Both the position numbers and the translations under genes were made by a program. From Massilia cavernae (GTDB lineage: Bacteria > Pseudomonadota > Gammaproteobacteria > Burkholderiales > Burkholderiaceae_D), in contig NZ_QYUP01000065.1 in NCBI RefSeq assembly GCF_003590855.1, positions 1 to 37,458 of the forward strand: DNA of 37,458 nt. Reading direction: 5' to 3'. Numbering within the stretch: the stretch's first letter is position 1; each line of letters starts with the position of its first letter. The notes under the pieces were generated by a model. It saw nothing but the letters and a program-made list of their open reading frames with translations, ran no database searches and was not told the origin of the DNA. Of the stretch, positions 18,449 to 25,867 are shown piece after piece.

Positions 18449-19135
18449 TTACCCGAGCTGGAAATTCAAGGGAACAATCACAAACACCGCCACCGCCCGC
18501 CCATCTTCCAGGTGCGGCTTGAACAAGGCCCGCTTCGCCGCCTGGCGGCCGGCTTCATCCAGCCGCGGGAACCCCGATGAGCCCTGTACCGTCACCTGCT
18601 CGGCCAAGCCTTTCTCATTGACGAGCACCTTCAACACTACCTTCCCCTGCTCCCCCAGCCGCTTCGACAGCGGCGGATAAACAGGCTGCGGCGGCTCGAT
18701 ATACTCGACACCTGAGGAAATAGTCTTGGGCACGGCGGCCTGCACCGGCGCAGGCGGGGCTGACACAGCCGCAGGAACAGGAACCGCCTCAGCAATTGCT
18801 GGCGCAGCCTGCTGCGGCAATGAAATGGCGTTTTCCAGCGGTGCAATCCGCACCAGGGGAACAACCGGCATCACCAGCCGTTGCGCCAGCGCGACTGTTT
18901 TCGGCATGGCGGGTGGCTTGGGAGGTGGGGGAGGTTCGGGCGCCGCGACAAAAGTCACCAGCACCGGTTCCGGCATTGCCGCTTCGACAACCCGGGACAA
19001 CAAGCCGCTGGACGCGGCATAAAACAACAGCAGGTGGGCAGCGGCGACGCCGGCTACCGGCCCGATTCTCCCGAATGCCCGCTGCGGTAGCGCGAACGCG
19101 CGACCGGCGGCATGGGAAAAGGCCAGCGTGCTCAC
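18449..19135 (-). CDS. tonB: Energy transducer TonB
   Basis: TonB spans the periplasm and passes proton-motive energy from ExbB/ExbD to outer-membrane receptors. From the GTG at 19135 it has 228 residues: a single N-terminal membrane segment (GPVAGVAAAHLLLFYAASS) with the conserved His, a Pro-rich linker (APEPPPPPKPPAMPK) and the C-terminal TonB domain (EYIEPPQPVYPPLSKRLGEQ, then GRAVAVFVIVPLNFQL). The open frame extends upstream through bfd, but the GTG 7 bp after the bfd stop is the sensible start. No exbB/exbD lies in the window. Coupling to bfd suggests Fur control from the box at 19401-19419. Confidence 0.9.
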   Translation of the reverse strand: MSTLAFSHAAGRAFALPQRAFGRIGPVAGVAAAHLLLFYAASSGLLSRVVEAAMPEPVLVTFVAAPEPPPPPKPPAMPKTVALAQRLVMPVVPLVRIAPLENAISLPQQAAPAIAEAVPVPAAVSAPPAPVQAAVPKTISSGVEYIEPPQPVYPPLSKRLGEQGKVVLKVLVNEKGLAEQVTVQGSSGFPRLDEAGRQAAKRALFKPHLEDGRAVAVFVIVPLNFQLG

Positions 19136-19142
19136 CGTCGGA

Positions 19143-19355
19143 TCACGCTTCCTGGATCGAGCGGAACGACAGCTCGGTGACCGTGGTCTTGCTTTTGATG
19201 TGCTCGCGCAGCACTTGCTTGGCGCAACTGGCGCACTTGCCGCAGCAGGTGGCGACGCCAAGGTCTTCACGCAGTTCCGCCATGGTCGACAGACCGAGGT
19301 CGACAGCCTGGCGGATTTCGCGGTCGGAGATGTTGTTGCAGACACAAACGATCAT
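19143..19355 (-). CDS. bfd: Bacterioferritin-associated ferredoxin
   Basis: Bfd is a small [2Fe-2S] ferredoxin that binds bacterioferritin and reduces its core so that iron can be released. The 70-residue protein has cluster ligands Cys4 and Cys6 (MIVCVCNN), then Cys38 and Cys41 (TCCGKCASC). It starts at the first ATG downstream of the Fur-box-like site at 19401-19419, as expected for a gene expressed in iron starvation. tonB follows after 7 bp and bfr lies further downstream on the same strand. Confidence 0.95.
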   Translation of the reverse strand: MIVCVCNNISDREIRQAVDLGLSTMAELREDLGVATCCGKCASCAKQVLREHIKSKTTVTELSFRSIQEA

Positions 19356-19400
19356 TAAAGCACCCTAAATGGTTGAGAACTCGACAAGGTTGCCGTTTTC

Positions 19401-19419
19401 TCTAATGCGAATCATTATC
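19401..19419 (-). promoter_or_regulatory. Fur box upstream of bfd-tonB
   Basis: The plus-strand sequence TCTAATGCGAATCATTATC matches the 19-bp Fur consensus (GATAATGATAATCATTATC) at 15 of 19 positions by eye, with the right half perfect. It lies about 46 bp upstream of the bfd start and shares the core AATGCGAAT with the inverted second box at 19520-19541. Confidence 0.75.
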
Positions 19420-19519
19420 ATTACGGTTCAGATTCTGCGCCATTTCAGCGCGCCATGCAAGCGTTTTTGTCGCCGGCGGATCGAAGATGGGCTGTTTTTT
19501 TAAGTGTAGACAAGTCGCA

Positions 19520-19550
19520 AATAGTAATAATTCGCATTTAGGATTATGAT
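19520..19550 (+). promoter_or_regulatory. Fur box and promoter of feoA-feoB
   Basis: AGTAATAATTCGCATTTAG (19523-19541) is an imperfect Fur box, about 11 of 19 positions. It carries the inverted core of the bfd box (ATTCGCATT). A -10 hexamer TATGAT follows at 19545-19550, and the weak -35 (TAGTAA, 19522-19527, 17-bp spacing) lies inside the box, so bound Fur would block polymerase. feoA starts 47 bp downstream. Confidence 0.6.
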
Positions 19551-19597
19551 GTAGGGGTGCATAAAGGCCGAGCTGGCCGCAACCTGAAAGAAGCGAC

Positions 19598-19870
19598 ATG
19601 ACCCTTGCCCCAACCCTGATTACACTCGACGCCCTTGCGGCGGGCCAGAGTGCCACCGTGATCCACCTGGCGCCGGCCGAAAGCCGCCAGGGCGAGGCTG
19701 CCGTCGACATGTCGCGCCGCCTGATGGAACTGGGCTTCGTGCCGGGCGAGCGCATCCGCATGCTCAAGCGCGGTCTGCCGGGCGGCGACCCGCTGGCGGT
19801 CCGGGTCGGCGAATCCACGTTCGCACTGCGCCGCTTCGAAGCGGCACTGATCTCGATCCAGCCGGAGTAA
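19598..19870 (+). CDS. feoA: Ferrous iron transport protein A
   Basis: FeoA is a small SH3-like cytoplasmic protein required for FeoB-mediated Fe(II) uptake. The 90-residue product shows the conserved block RRLMELGFVPGERIRMLKRG (residues 39-58) and ends with ALRRFEAALISIQPE, both typical. feoB begins 3 bp after the stop, so translation is coupled. An A-rich AAAGAAG stands upstream of the ATG. The gene faces bfd-tonB across a spacer with two Fur-box-like sites, consistent with iron repression. Confidence 0.95.
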   Translation: MTLAPTLITLDALAAGQSATVIHLAPAESRQGEAAVDMSRRLMELGFVPGERIRMLKRGLPGGDPLAVRVGESTFALRRFEAALISIQPE

Positions 19871-19873
19871 TAC

Positions 19874-21763
19874 ATGGGAGCTGTAGATTCGCAGGTGCAG
19901 GCCGCGGTCCGCACGCCGCTGATCGCCCTGCTGGGAAATCCAAACTGCGGCAAGACCGCATTGTTCAACCGTCTTACCGGCGCGCGCCAGAAGGTCGCCA
20001 ACTACGCCGGCGTCACCATCGAACGCAAGGAAGGCAGCTTTACCTCGCCGGCCGGCCGCGCCTTCCGCGTGCTCGACCTGCCGGGCGCCTACAGCCTGTC
20101 GGCCACCACGCCCGATGAAGCGATCACGCGCGACGTCGTCGCCGGCCTGCGCGCAGGCGAACGTGCGCCCGACGCCATCGTCTGCGTCGTCAGCGCCATC
20201 AACCTGCGCCTCAACCTGCGCCTGGTCCTCGAAATCAAGCGCCTCGGCCTGCCGGTGGTGCTGGCGCTGAACATGGTGGACGTCGCGAAGAAGCGCGGCA
20301 TTGCCATCGACGCCGCCGTACTGGAAAAAGAGCTCGGCATCCCGGTCGTCGAAACCGTCGCGGTACACGCCGGCGGCGAGAAGGAACTGCTGGCCGCGCT
20401 CGACCGCATGCCGCAGGACGTGCGCGCCACCGCCAACCCGCTGTCGGCCATCGACGCGGTATCGGTCGAGGAAACCCAGCGCGAAGTGCGCCGTATCCTG
20501 GACGCCAGCGTCAGCTACGCCAACGACCGCGGCAACCTTACCGAACAGATCGACAACGTGGTGCTGCACCCGGTCGTTGGCCCTGCGATCCTGGCCGTCG
20601 TCATGTTCCTGGTGTTCCAGGCCGTGTTCAGCTGGGCCGCGGTGCCGATGGAAATGATCACCGGCGGCGTCGACGCGCTGGGCGCGATGGTCTCGGGCAC
20701 CATGTCGGAAGGCCCGCTGCGCAGCCTGCTGGTCGAGGGCATCCTCGGTGGCGTCGGCAGCGTGCTGGTGTTCCTGCCGCAGATCCTGATTTTGTTCTTC
20801 TTCATTTTGGTGCTGGAAGACTGCGGCTACCTGCCGCGCGCCGCCTTCCTGCTCGACCGCATGATGGGCGGGGTCGGCCTGTCAGGCCGCGCCTTCATCC
20901 CGCTGCTGTCCAGCTTTGCCTGCGCCATCCCCGGCGTGATGGCCGCTCGCACCATCCAGAATCCGCGCGACCGCCTGGTGACGATCATGATCGCGCCGCT
21001 GATGACATGCTCGGCGCGCCTGCCGGTGTACGCGCTGGTCATCGCCGCCTTCATCCCCAACCGCGAAGTGGGCGGCTTCATGAACCTGCAGGGACTGGTG
21101 CTGTTCGCGCTGTACTTCGCCGGCATCGTCGGCGCGATGGGCGTGGCCTGGATCTTCAAGCGCATCATGGGCGGCGCCGGCAAGCAGCCGCTGATGCTGG
21201 AACTGCCAAGCTACCACTGGCCGCACATGCAGAACCTGGCGATCGGCCTGTGGGAACGCGCCAAGACCTTCCTGACCCGCGTCGGCACGCTGATCCTGAC
21301 GCTGATGATCCTGATCTGGTTCCTGTCCACCTTCCCGGGCGCACCGGAAGGCGCGACCCAGCCGCCTATCTACTACAGCGTGGCCGGCATGATGGGCCGC
21401 GCGCTGGCGGTAATCTTCGAGCCGATCGGCTTCGGCTGGCAGATCTGCATCGCGCTGGTGCCGGGCATGGCCGCGCGCGAAGTGGCGGTTGGCGCACTGG
21501 GCACGGTGTATGCGCTGTCGCAGAGCGGAGATGAACTGGCCAACACGCTGACGCCGCTGATCGCGCAATCGTGGAGCCTGGCCACCGCGCTGTCGCTGCT
21601 GGCCTGGTACGTGTTTGCGCCGCAGTGCCTGTCCACGCTGTCGGTGGTCAAGCGCGAAACCAACAGCATCCGCTATCCGCTGATCATGGCGGGCTACATG
21701 TTCGCGCTGGCCTACGTGGCCTCCTTCATCACCTACCGCGTCGCGCTGGCGCTGGGAGGCTGA
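19874..21763 (+). CDS. feoB: Ferrous iron transporter FeoB (short form)
   Basis: FeoB is the inner-membrane Fe(II) transporter with an N-terminal GTPase domain. The 629-residue form lacks the C-terminal extension of the 773-residue E. coli protein. GTPase motifs are G1 GNPNCGKT (21-28), the switch-I Thr region (NYAGVTIE), G3 DLPG (68-71) and G4 NMVD (133-136). The membrane part has the expected Gate regions, with helices from about residue 225 and Cys in LLSSFACAIPGVMAAR and APLMTCSARLPVYAL. The usual DATNLERNL after G3 reads SAINLRLNL here. It lies between feoA (3-bp gap) and a Cys-rich protein that starts 1 bp after its stop. Confidence 0.96.
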   Translation: MGAVDSQVQAAVRTPLIALLGNPNCGKTALFNRLTGARQKVANYAGVTIERKEGSFTSPAGRAFRVLDLPGAYSLSATTPDEAITRDVVAGLRAGERAPDAIVCVVSAINLRLNLRLVLEIKRLGLPVVLALNMVDVAKKRGIAIDAAVLEKELGIPVVETVAVHAGGEKELLAALDRMPQDVRATANPLSAIDAVSVEETQREVRRILDASVSYANDRGNLTEQIDNVVLHPVVGPAILAVVMFLVFQAVFSWAAVPMEMITGGVDALGAMVSGTMSEGPLRSLLVEGILGGVGSVLVFLPQILILFFFILVLEDCGYLPRAAFLLDRMMGGVGLSGRAFIPLLSSFACAIPGVMAARTIQNPRDRLVTIMIAPLMTCSARLPVYALVIAAFIPNREVGGFMNLQGLVLFALYFAGIVGAMGVAWIFKRIMGGAGKQPLMLELPSYHWPHMQNLAIGLWERAKTFLTRVGTLILTLMILIWFLSTFPGAPEGATQPPIYYSVAGMMGRALAVIFEPIGFGWQICIALVPGMAAREVAVGALGTVYALSQSGDELANTLTPLIAQSWSLATALSLLAWYVFAPQCLSTLSVVKRETNSIRYPLIMAGYMFALAYVASFITYRVALALGG

Positions 21764-21764
21764 G

Positions 21765-22016
21765 GTGCTTGAATACGCCATCGTCGGCCTGATCGTTGCG
21801 GTATCTGCCTTTTTCGCGGTCCGCGGCTTCATTCCGGCGAGCTGGCGCAAGCATCTGTCGTATCGGCTGGGCGGCAGCGAGTCCGCCCTCGGCCGCATCA
21901 TGAATACGGACCCCAGCTGCGGAAGCGGCTGCGACACCTGCAAGACCTGCGCCGACGACGAACCCGCTCCCGCGGCCGAAGACGGCAAGCGCGTCATCAA
22001 GATCCACAAATCCTGA
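21765..22016 (+). CDS. FeoB-associated Cys-rich membrane protein
   Basis: This 83-residue protein has one N-terminal membrane helix (LEYAIVGLIVAVSAFFAV) and a short cytoplasmic tail with a cysteine cluster (SCGSGCDTCKTC) that could bind metal. Its GTG start is one base after the feoB stop, so it is the third gene of the feo operon. It takes the position of feoC in enterobacteria but is unrelated to that winged-helix protein. It fits the general type annotated as FeoB-associated Cys-rich membrane protein. Its role in Fe(II) uptake, perhaps as a redox sensor or chaperone, is inference. Confidence 0.82.
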   Translation: MLEYAIVGLIVAVSAFFAVRGFIPASWRKHLSYRLGGSESALGRIMNTDPSCGSGCDTCKTCADDEPAPAAEDGKRVIKIHKS

Positions 22017-22054
22017 GACGTTGCGCGCGCACCGGCACTACGCGTATCGGCTGC

Positions 22055-22495
22055 CTAGCCGCCAGTGAGTTCGCGCCGGACCGCTGGCGATTCCTTCTTG
22101 TTCTGCAGCGCCTGCCCGAACACCGTTCCAAGCGTCATCCCATGGGTCCAATTGGTGTCGAGCTCCACACCAATCTGGCGGCGCATGTCGCGTGCCAGCG
22201 CTTCGGTTTCGGCTGCATCCGGCCAAGTGCGGCTCGGGCGCAGCTTGCGGTACGCAGCCGTGAGCGTATCGGTCGGACTCAGGTCCAGCTGTTCGGTCTC
22301 GCGGAAAGCGAACGACGACACGAACGCCGTCAGGAATTCGCGCACATCGGACTTGGAAGCGTCAGGGAAGGCATGGCGCCATCCCTTGCCCTGGAAGCTG
22401 CGGCTGCGGTAGGTGGGGGTCGGGTTCCGGAACTTCATTTCCCAGATGATGACGCATGCAATCGAGCCCAGGATGAATAGCATTAATGTGACCAT
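22055..22495 (-). CDS. Hypothetical membrane-anchored protein
   Basis: I do not recognise this 146-residue protein. It has one N-terminal hydrophobic helix (VTLMLFILGSIACVIIW) and a soluble remainder with a helical look (DVREFLTAFVSSFAF, then WPDAAETEALARDMRRQIGV). It converges with the feo operon (38 bp between ends) and lies 31 bp downstream of the DUF72 gene on the same strand, so the two may share a transcript. A second Met at residue 5 is an alternative start. Codon use fits the neighbourhood, so it is probably a real gene. Confidence 0.6.
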   Translation of the reverse strand: MVTLMLFILGSIACVIIWEMKFRNPTPTYRSRSFQGKGWRHAFPDASKSDVREFLTAFVSSFAFRETEQLDLSPTDTLTAAYRKLRPSRTWPDAAETEALARDMRRQIGVELDTNWTHGMTLGTVFGQALQNKKESPAVRRELTGG

Positions 22496-22526
22496 GACCA
22501 GTTTCTCTTATGTTTGGGTAAAAGCG

Positions 22527-23417
22527 TTACGCCTGATATCTGCTCGGCCTCACGCTCAGCTTTTCCATTAACCTGCGCGCGTCGTACGGCGCACGCACCT
22601 TGATGTCGTTGTCGAAGTAGCAGAACACGTCGCGGCCCGCGCGCTTGCGCGGCGCCTTCGGCGAAACCACGTGCGCATCGCCGGGCTCGGAACCCCTGGT
22701 CCATGCCTTGACGCGCGCCGCCCAGCGGTCCAGCGCTTCTTCCGTGTAGCCGCTTGCGTAGAGCTCCTTCTCGCCATGCAGGCGCAGGTACATGAAGTCG
22801 CTCGTCACGTCCTCGATCAGGGGCCACTTGCCGGCGGTGTCAGCCACGACGACCGCCACGTCGTACTTGCGCAGCAGCGCGATGAAAGCTTCGTCCTTGA
22901 AGCTCTCGTGGCGGATCTCGATGGCATGGCGCATCTGGCGCTTCGCGTCGACGTCGAGCGCGACCTTGCCTTCCATGCGCGGTTCGTACTTGCGGGCCAG
23001 TTGCAGCCCTTCGCCGGTGTCGTGCGGGAGCATGCTGAGGAAGTGTTCCATCCGCACGGGATCGAACTTGAAATTGGGCGGGAACTGCCACAGGAAGGGG
23101 CCGAGCTTTTCGCGCAGGTTGAACACGCCCGACGCGAACACATTGGCCAGCGGGCCGTCGATATCCTTGAGTCGGCGGATGTGCGTGATGAAGCGGTTGC
23201 CCTTCATGCTGAACACGAAGCCCGGGGGCGTCGCGTCGTACCAGGCTGAGTAGCTTTCGGGACGCTGCAGGGAATAGAACGAGCCGTTGAGCTCAATGCT
23301 CGGCACTACCCGCGATGCATACTCAAGTTCGCGGTCGTGGGGCAGGTCCTCCGGATAGAAGTCCCCACGCCAGGGCTCGTAGCGCCAGCCCGAAATACCG
23401 ATGCGTATAAGTGACAT
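22527..23417 (-). CDS. DUF72 domain-containing protein
   Basis: This is a 296-residue DUF72 (YecE-like) protein with a TIM-barrel-like fold; its enzymatic function is not known. The N-terminus IRIGISGWRYEPWRGDFYP is the family signature. ELNGSFYSLQRPESYSAWYD, FSMKGNRFITHIRRL, LWQFPPNFKFD and the C-terminal DVFCYFDND also match. The start is set at the ATG at 23417 just before the signature; an ATG four codons upstream (23429) is possible and neither has a clear ribosome site. It is divergent from the GST gene, with an 8-bp palindrome at 23437-23455 between them. Confidence 0.88.
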   Translation of the reverse strand: MSLIRIGISGWRYEPWRGDFYPEDLPHDRELEYASRVVPSIELNGSFYSLQRPESYSAWYDATPPGFVFSMKGNRFITHIRRLKDIDGPLANVFASGVFNLREKLGPFLWQFPPNFKFDPVRMEHFLSMLPHDTGEGLQLARKYEPRMEGKVALDVDAKRQMRHAIEIRHESFKDEAFIALLRKYDVAVVVADTAGKWPLIEDVTSDFMYLRLHGEKELYASGYTEEALDRWAARVKAWTRGSEPGDAHVVSPKAPRKRAGRDVFCYFDNDIKVRAPYDARRLMEKLSVRPSRYQA

Positions 23418-23569
23418 GAAAACGAGCATAGGAGAAAACGGAAGTCGCTTCCGTTCGCTACCGTACGCTCGCGATAGCGGTGTGCCGGCCGCGCTTTCCC
23501 GATAGGCCTCAGTCGCCGGAACACTGCAACAATGCTAAGCTAGCGGCGTTTTCCAAACCGGCCAAGCAC

Positions 23570-24241
23570 ATGATCATCGTCCACCACCTGAACAACTCGC
23601 GCTCGCAGCGCATCCTCTGGCTGCTGGAGGAAATGGGGCTGGAGTATGAGCTGAAGAAGTACCAGCGCGATCCGAAGACGATGCTGGCGCCGCCCGAACT
23701 GAAGGCCGTGCACCCGCTCGGGAAGTCGCCGGTGATTTCCGACGGCGATACCGTGGTCGCCGAATCGGGCGCGATTGTCGAATACCTGACCGCCAAGCCG
23801 GGAGGCGAGCGCTTCGTGCCGCCGGCCGGGTCGAACGACCGCCTGCGCTACACCTTCTGCCTGCACTTCGCGGAAGGTTCGGCGATGCCGCCGCTGCTGA
23901 TGAAGCTTGTGTTCGACCGCATCGAAACCGCGCCGATGCCGTTTTTCGTGAAGCCGATTGCACGCGGCATCGCGCGCAAGGTAAAGAAGGACTTCATCAT
24001 GCCGAACATCGAACGCAACCTCGACCTCCTCGAGTCGGAGCTGGGCAAGAGCGCCTGGTTCGCGGGCGATGAATTTTCCGCCGCCGACATCCAGCTCAGT
24101 TTCGTGATCGAAGCTGCCGCCTCGCGCGGCGGCATGGACGGGCGCTATCCGAAGCTGGCTGCATTCCTGGAACGCATCCACGCGCGTCCTGCCTACCAGC
24201 GCGCTTTGGTCCGCGGCGGTCCGTACCAGATCGGGAAGTAA
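23570..24241 (+). CDS. Glutathione S-transferase
   Basis: This is a cytosolic glutathione S-transferase of 223 residues. The thioredoxin-fold N-terminal domain (1-78) has NNSRSQRILWLLEEMGLEYE with the candidate catalytic Ser/Arg region, HPLGKSPVI with the cis-Pro, and ESGAIVEYL with the glutathione gamma-Glu-binding Glu-Ser. The helical C-terminal domain contains WFAGDEFSAADIQLSF. The open frame begins earlier, but MIIVHHLNNSRSQR at 23570 is the natural start. The exonuclease gene starts 5 bp after its stop. It is not closely similar to the GST at 16291. The substrate is unknown. Confidence 0.9.
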   Translation: MIIVHHLNNSRSQRILWLLEEMGLEYELKKYQRDPKTMLAPPELKAVHPLGKSPVISDGDTVVAESGAIVEYLTAKPGGERFVPPAGSNDRLRYTFCLHFAEGSAMPPLLMKLVFDRIETAPMPFFVKPIARGIARKVKKDFIMPNIERNLDLLESELGKSAWFAGDEFSAADIQLSFVIEAAASRGGMDGRYPKLAAFLERIHARPAYQRALVRGGPYQIGK

Positions 24242-24246
24242 ACGCG

Positions 24247-25023
24247 ATGGGTAAGCTGCTTGCCATCGACGGCCTGAACATCGTCAGGCGCGTCTATGAA
24301 GCCAGTCCCGAGCCGGATTCGCAGGAAAAGGCCGACATCGCGCTGCGCCACGCGCTGTCGTCATTCCGCAATCTGCTGCACGCGCATGAGCCGACGCACG
24401 TGCTGGCGGCGTTCGACTACGGCGGCAGCACCTGGCGCCACGCGCTGTACCCGCGCTACCGCGAGCACCGCGCGCCCATGCCTTCGTACCTGCGCGAAGC
24501 GCTGCCCGGCTTCCACGACAAGCTAGCCAAGGCCGGCGTGCATGCCGTGATGATCCCCGAGGTCGAGGCGGACGACGTGATCGGCACCGGCGTGATGCGC
24601 TGGCTGAACGAAGGCAGGGGCGATGCCATCATCGCCACCACCGACAAGGACCTGCACGGCCTGATCGCGCACGGTGCGCTGGTGTGGGACCACTTCAAGG
24701 GCGAGTGGCACGACGACGCATGGGTGCGCAACAAGTTCGGCGTGGCGCCCGAGCTGCTGGTCGACCTGCTGGCGCTGATGGGCGATGTGACCGACGGTGT
24801 GCCGGGCGTGTCCAAGGTGGGTATGAAAACGGCGGCCAAGCTGCTCAACGCCTACGGCAACCTGGATGCCGTGATGGCCGGCGCGGGCATCCTCAAGACG
24901 CCGATCGGCGAACGCCTGCGCGCGGAGCGCGATACGCTGTATCTGTCGCGCCAGCTGGTGGAGCTCAAGCTGGACGTGCGTCTTGGCGTCAGCTGGAATA
25001 TGCTGGCGTACGAGACGTTTTGA
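24247..25023 (+). CDS. xni: 5'-3' exonuclease / flap endonuclease, Xni-like
   Basis: This 258-residue protein contains only the 5'-nuclease domain found at the N-terminus of DNA polymerase I, like E. coli Xni (ExoIX). Metal-binding acidic motifs are present: LAIDGLNIVRR near the start, VEADDVIGT, TTDKDLHGL and LLALMGDVTDGVPG. A helix-hairpin-helix follows (VSKVGMKTAAKLL). It should act on flap or single-stranded DNA ends during replication or repair. It is separated from the GST by 5 bp and from the receiver protein by 19 bp, so all three may be one transcript. The gene name is by similarity of domain layout. Confidence 0.87.
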   Translation: MGKLLAIDGLNIVRRVYEASPEPDSQEKADIALRHALSSFRNLLHAHEPTHVLAAFDYGGSTWRHALYPRYREHRAPMPSYLREALPGFHDKLAKAGVHAVMIPEVEADDVIGTGVMRWLNEGRGDAIIATTDKDLHGLIAHGALVWDHFKGEWHDDAWVRNKFGVAPELLVDLLALMGDVTDGVPGVSKVGMKTAAKLLNAYGNLDAVMAGAGILKTPIGERLRAERDTLYLSRQLVELKLDVRLGVSWNMLAYETF

Positions 25024-25042
25024 TAACAAGGATAATAAAGAG

Positions 25043-25438
25043 ATGCTGAAGGCGGTCATTGTCGACTCGAACGCGATTTCGCGCGGCCTGCTCAACACCG
25101 TGCTGACCGATGGCGGCTACAACGTTGTCGGGCAGACGCATACAAGCGCGCAGGGATACGCGCTGCTGCAGAAGCACGCGCCCCACATCATCTGCATCGC
25201 GCTGCAGCAGGTGGAGGACGGCAGCAATGTGGTGGAGCAGATCCGCGCCACCATGCCCAAGACCTTGATCTTCTTGGTATCGGGGACATTGGATGCGCAG
25301 ACTGTGCAGGCGTCACTGGGGCGGGGCGTGCATGGGTTTATCGTGAAACCGTTCAAGGCGGACGCAGTGCTGAAGACCATCCGCAATACAGTGATCGCCG
25401 TGGTGAGGAAGCTTCAGGCCGGGCCACCTGCGGAATAG
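25043..25438 (+). CDS. Stand-alone receiver-domain protein lacking the phospho-acceptor Asp
   Basis: This is a 131-residue single-domain response-regulator-like protein with no output domain. The fold is recognisable: AVIVDSNAISRGLL (one acidic residue Asp8), ALLQKHAPHIICIALQQ, the switch Ser80 in FLVSGTLD and the conserved Lys102 in GFIVKPFKAD. The position of the phosphorylated Asp is Ala53 (CIALQQVEDG), so classical phosphotransfer is not expected. The start at 25043 excludes an N-terminal extension that overlaps the exonuclease gene. It follows that gene by 19 bp. No histidine kinase is nearby. It could act as a protein-interaction module. Confidence 0.82.
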   Translation: MLKAVIVDSNAISRGLLNTVLTDGGYNVVGQTHTSAQGYALLQKHAPHIICIALQQVEDGSNVVEQIRATMPKTLIFLVSGTLDAQTVQASLGRGVHGFIVKPFKADAVLKTIRNTVIAVVRKLQAGPPAE

Positions 25439-25580
25439 AACATGCGGTGGAAAAGAGCGATGCACGCTCAAGTTCAGTTGTCGCGACCCATGCTTGGGCT
25501 GACGCTGGCTTCCAGGTAGGGGCAATTACCTGTCGACCGTAGCTGGCCAAGAGCGGCATGTCGAACCTTTGCGTCGACAG

Positions 25581-25620
25581 CACGGAATCACACGAATTCG
25601 CACGGAACCGCACGAAAAGT
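25581..25620. repeat. Left block of 10-bp units (CACGRAATCG)
   Basis: Four consecutive 10-bp units all begin CACG and continue with GAA or AAT/AAA (consensus CACGRAATCG). Degenerate units with the same spacing continue to about 25700 (for example CGAGATCAGGCGAATT, CACGATTT at 25653, CACGATTT at 25674). The orientation is opposite to the right block. Confidence 0.65.
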
Positions 25621-25690
25621 GCGCGAGATCAGGCGAATTGCATCCGCTTTTTCACGATTTCAATCCGAAAACGCACGATTTCGGTCCGGA

Positions 25691-25729
25691 TCTAAACGAT
25701 ATGGTGCATGAGAGTGTTTAACGTTTAGA
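25691..25729. repeat. 8-bp inverted repeat between the phased blocks
   Basis: TCTAAACG (25691-25698) and CGTTTAGA (25722-25729) are exact inverted copies separated by 23 bases that include GTTTAACG. There is no T tract, so a terminator is not indicated. The arms could form a stem or a dyad binding site. Confidence 0.45.
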
Positions 25730-25774
25730 GAACATTTACCGCATTCAATCGTAAGAAGTCGGACTGTTTTCGGC

Positions 25775-25867
25775 CGATCTCGTGCGATTTTCGTTCGATT
25801 TCGCACGCGAATCGTGCGATTTCGGGGCGCTATCGTGCGGTATCGGCCAATATCGTGCGAAAGCGAG
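25775..25867. repeat. Right block of ~10.3-bp units (CGATTTCGTG)
   Basis: Nine adjacent units of 10 or 11 bases: CGATCTCGTG, CGATTTTCGTT, CGATTTCGCA, CGCGAATCGTG, CGATTTCGGGG, CGCTATCGTG, CGGTATCGGC, CAATATCGTG, CGAAAGCGAG. The step averages 10.3 bp, close to one DNA turn. The consensus is the reverse complement of the left block. Confidence 0.65.

Noticed and set aside
25581..25867. CRISPR array
   Set aside because: Units are about 10 bp, degenerate and directly adjacent without spacers, and there are no cas genes.
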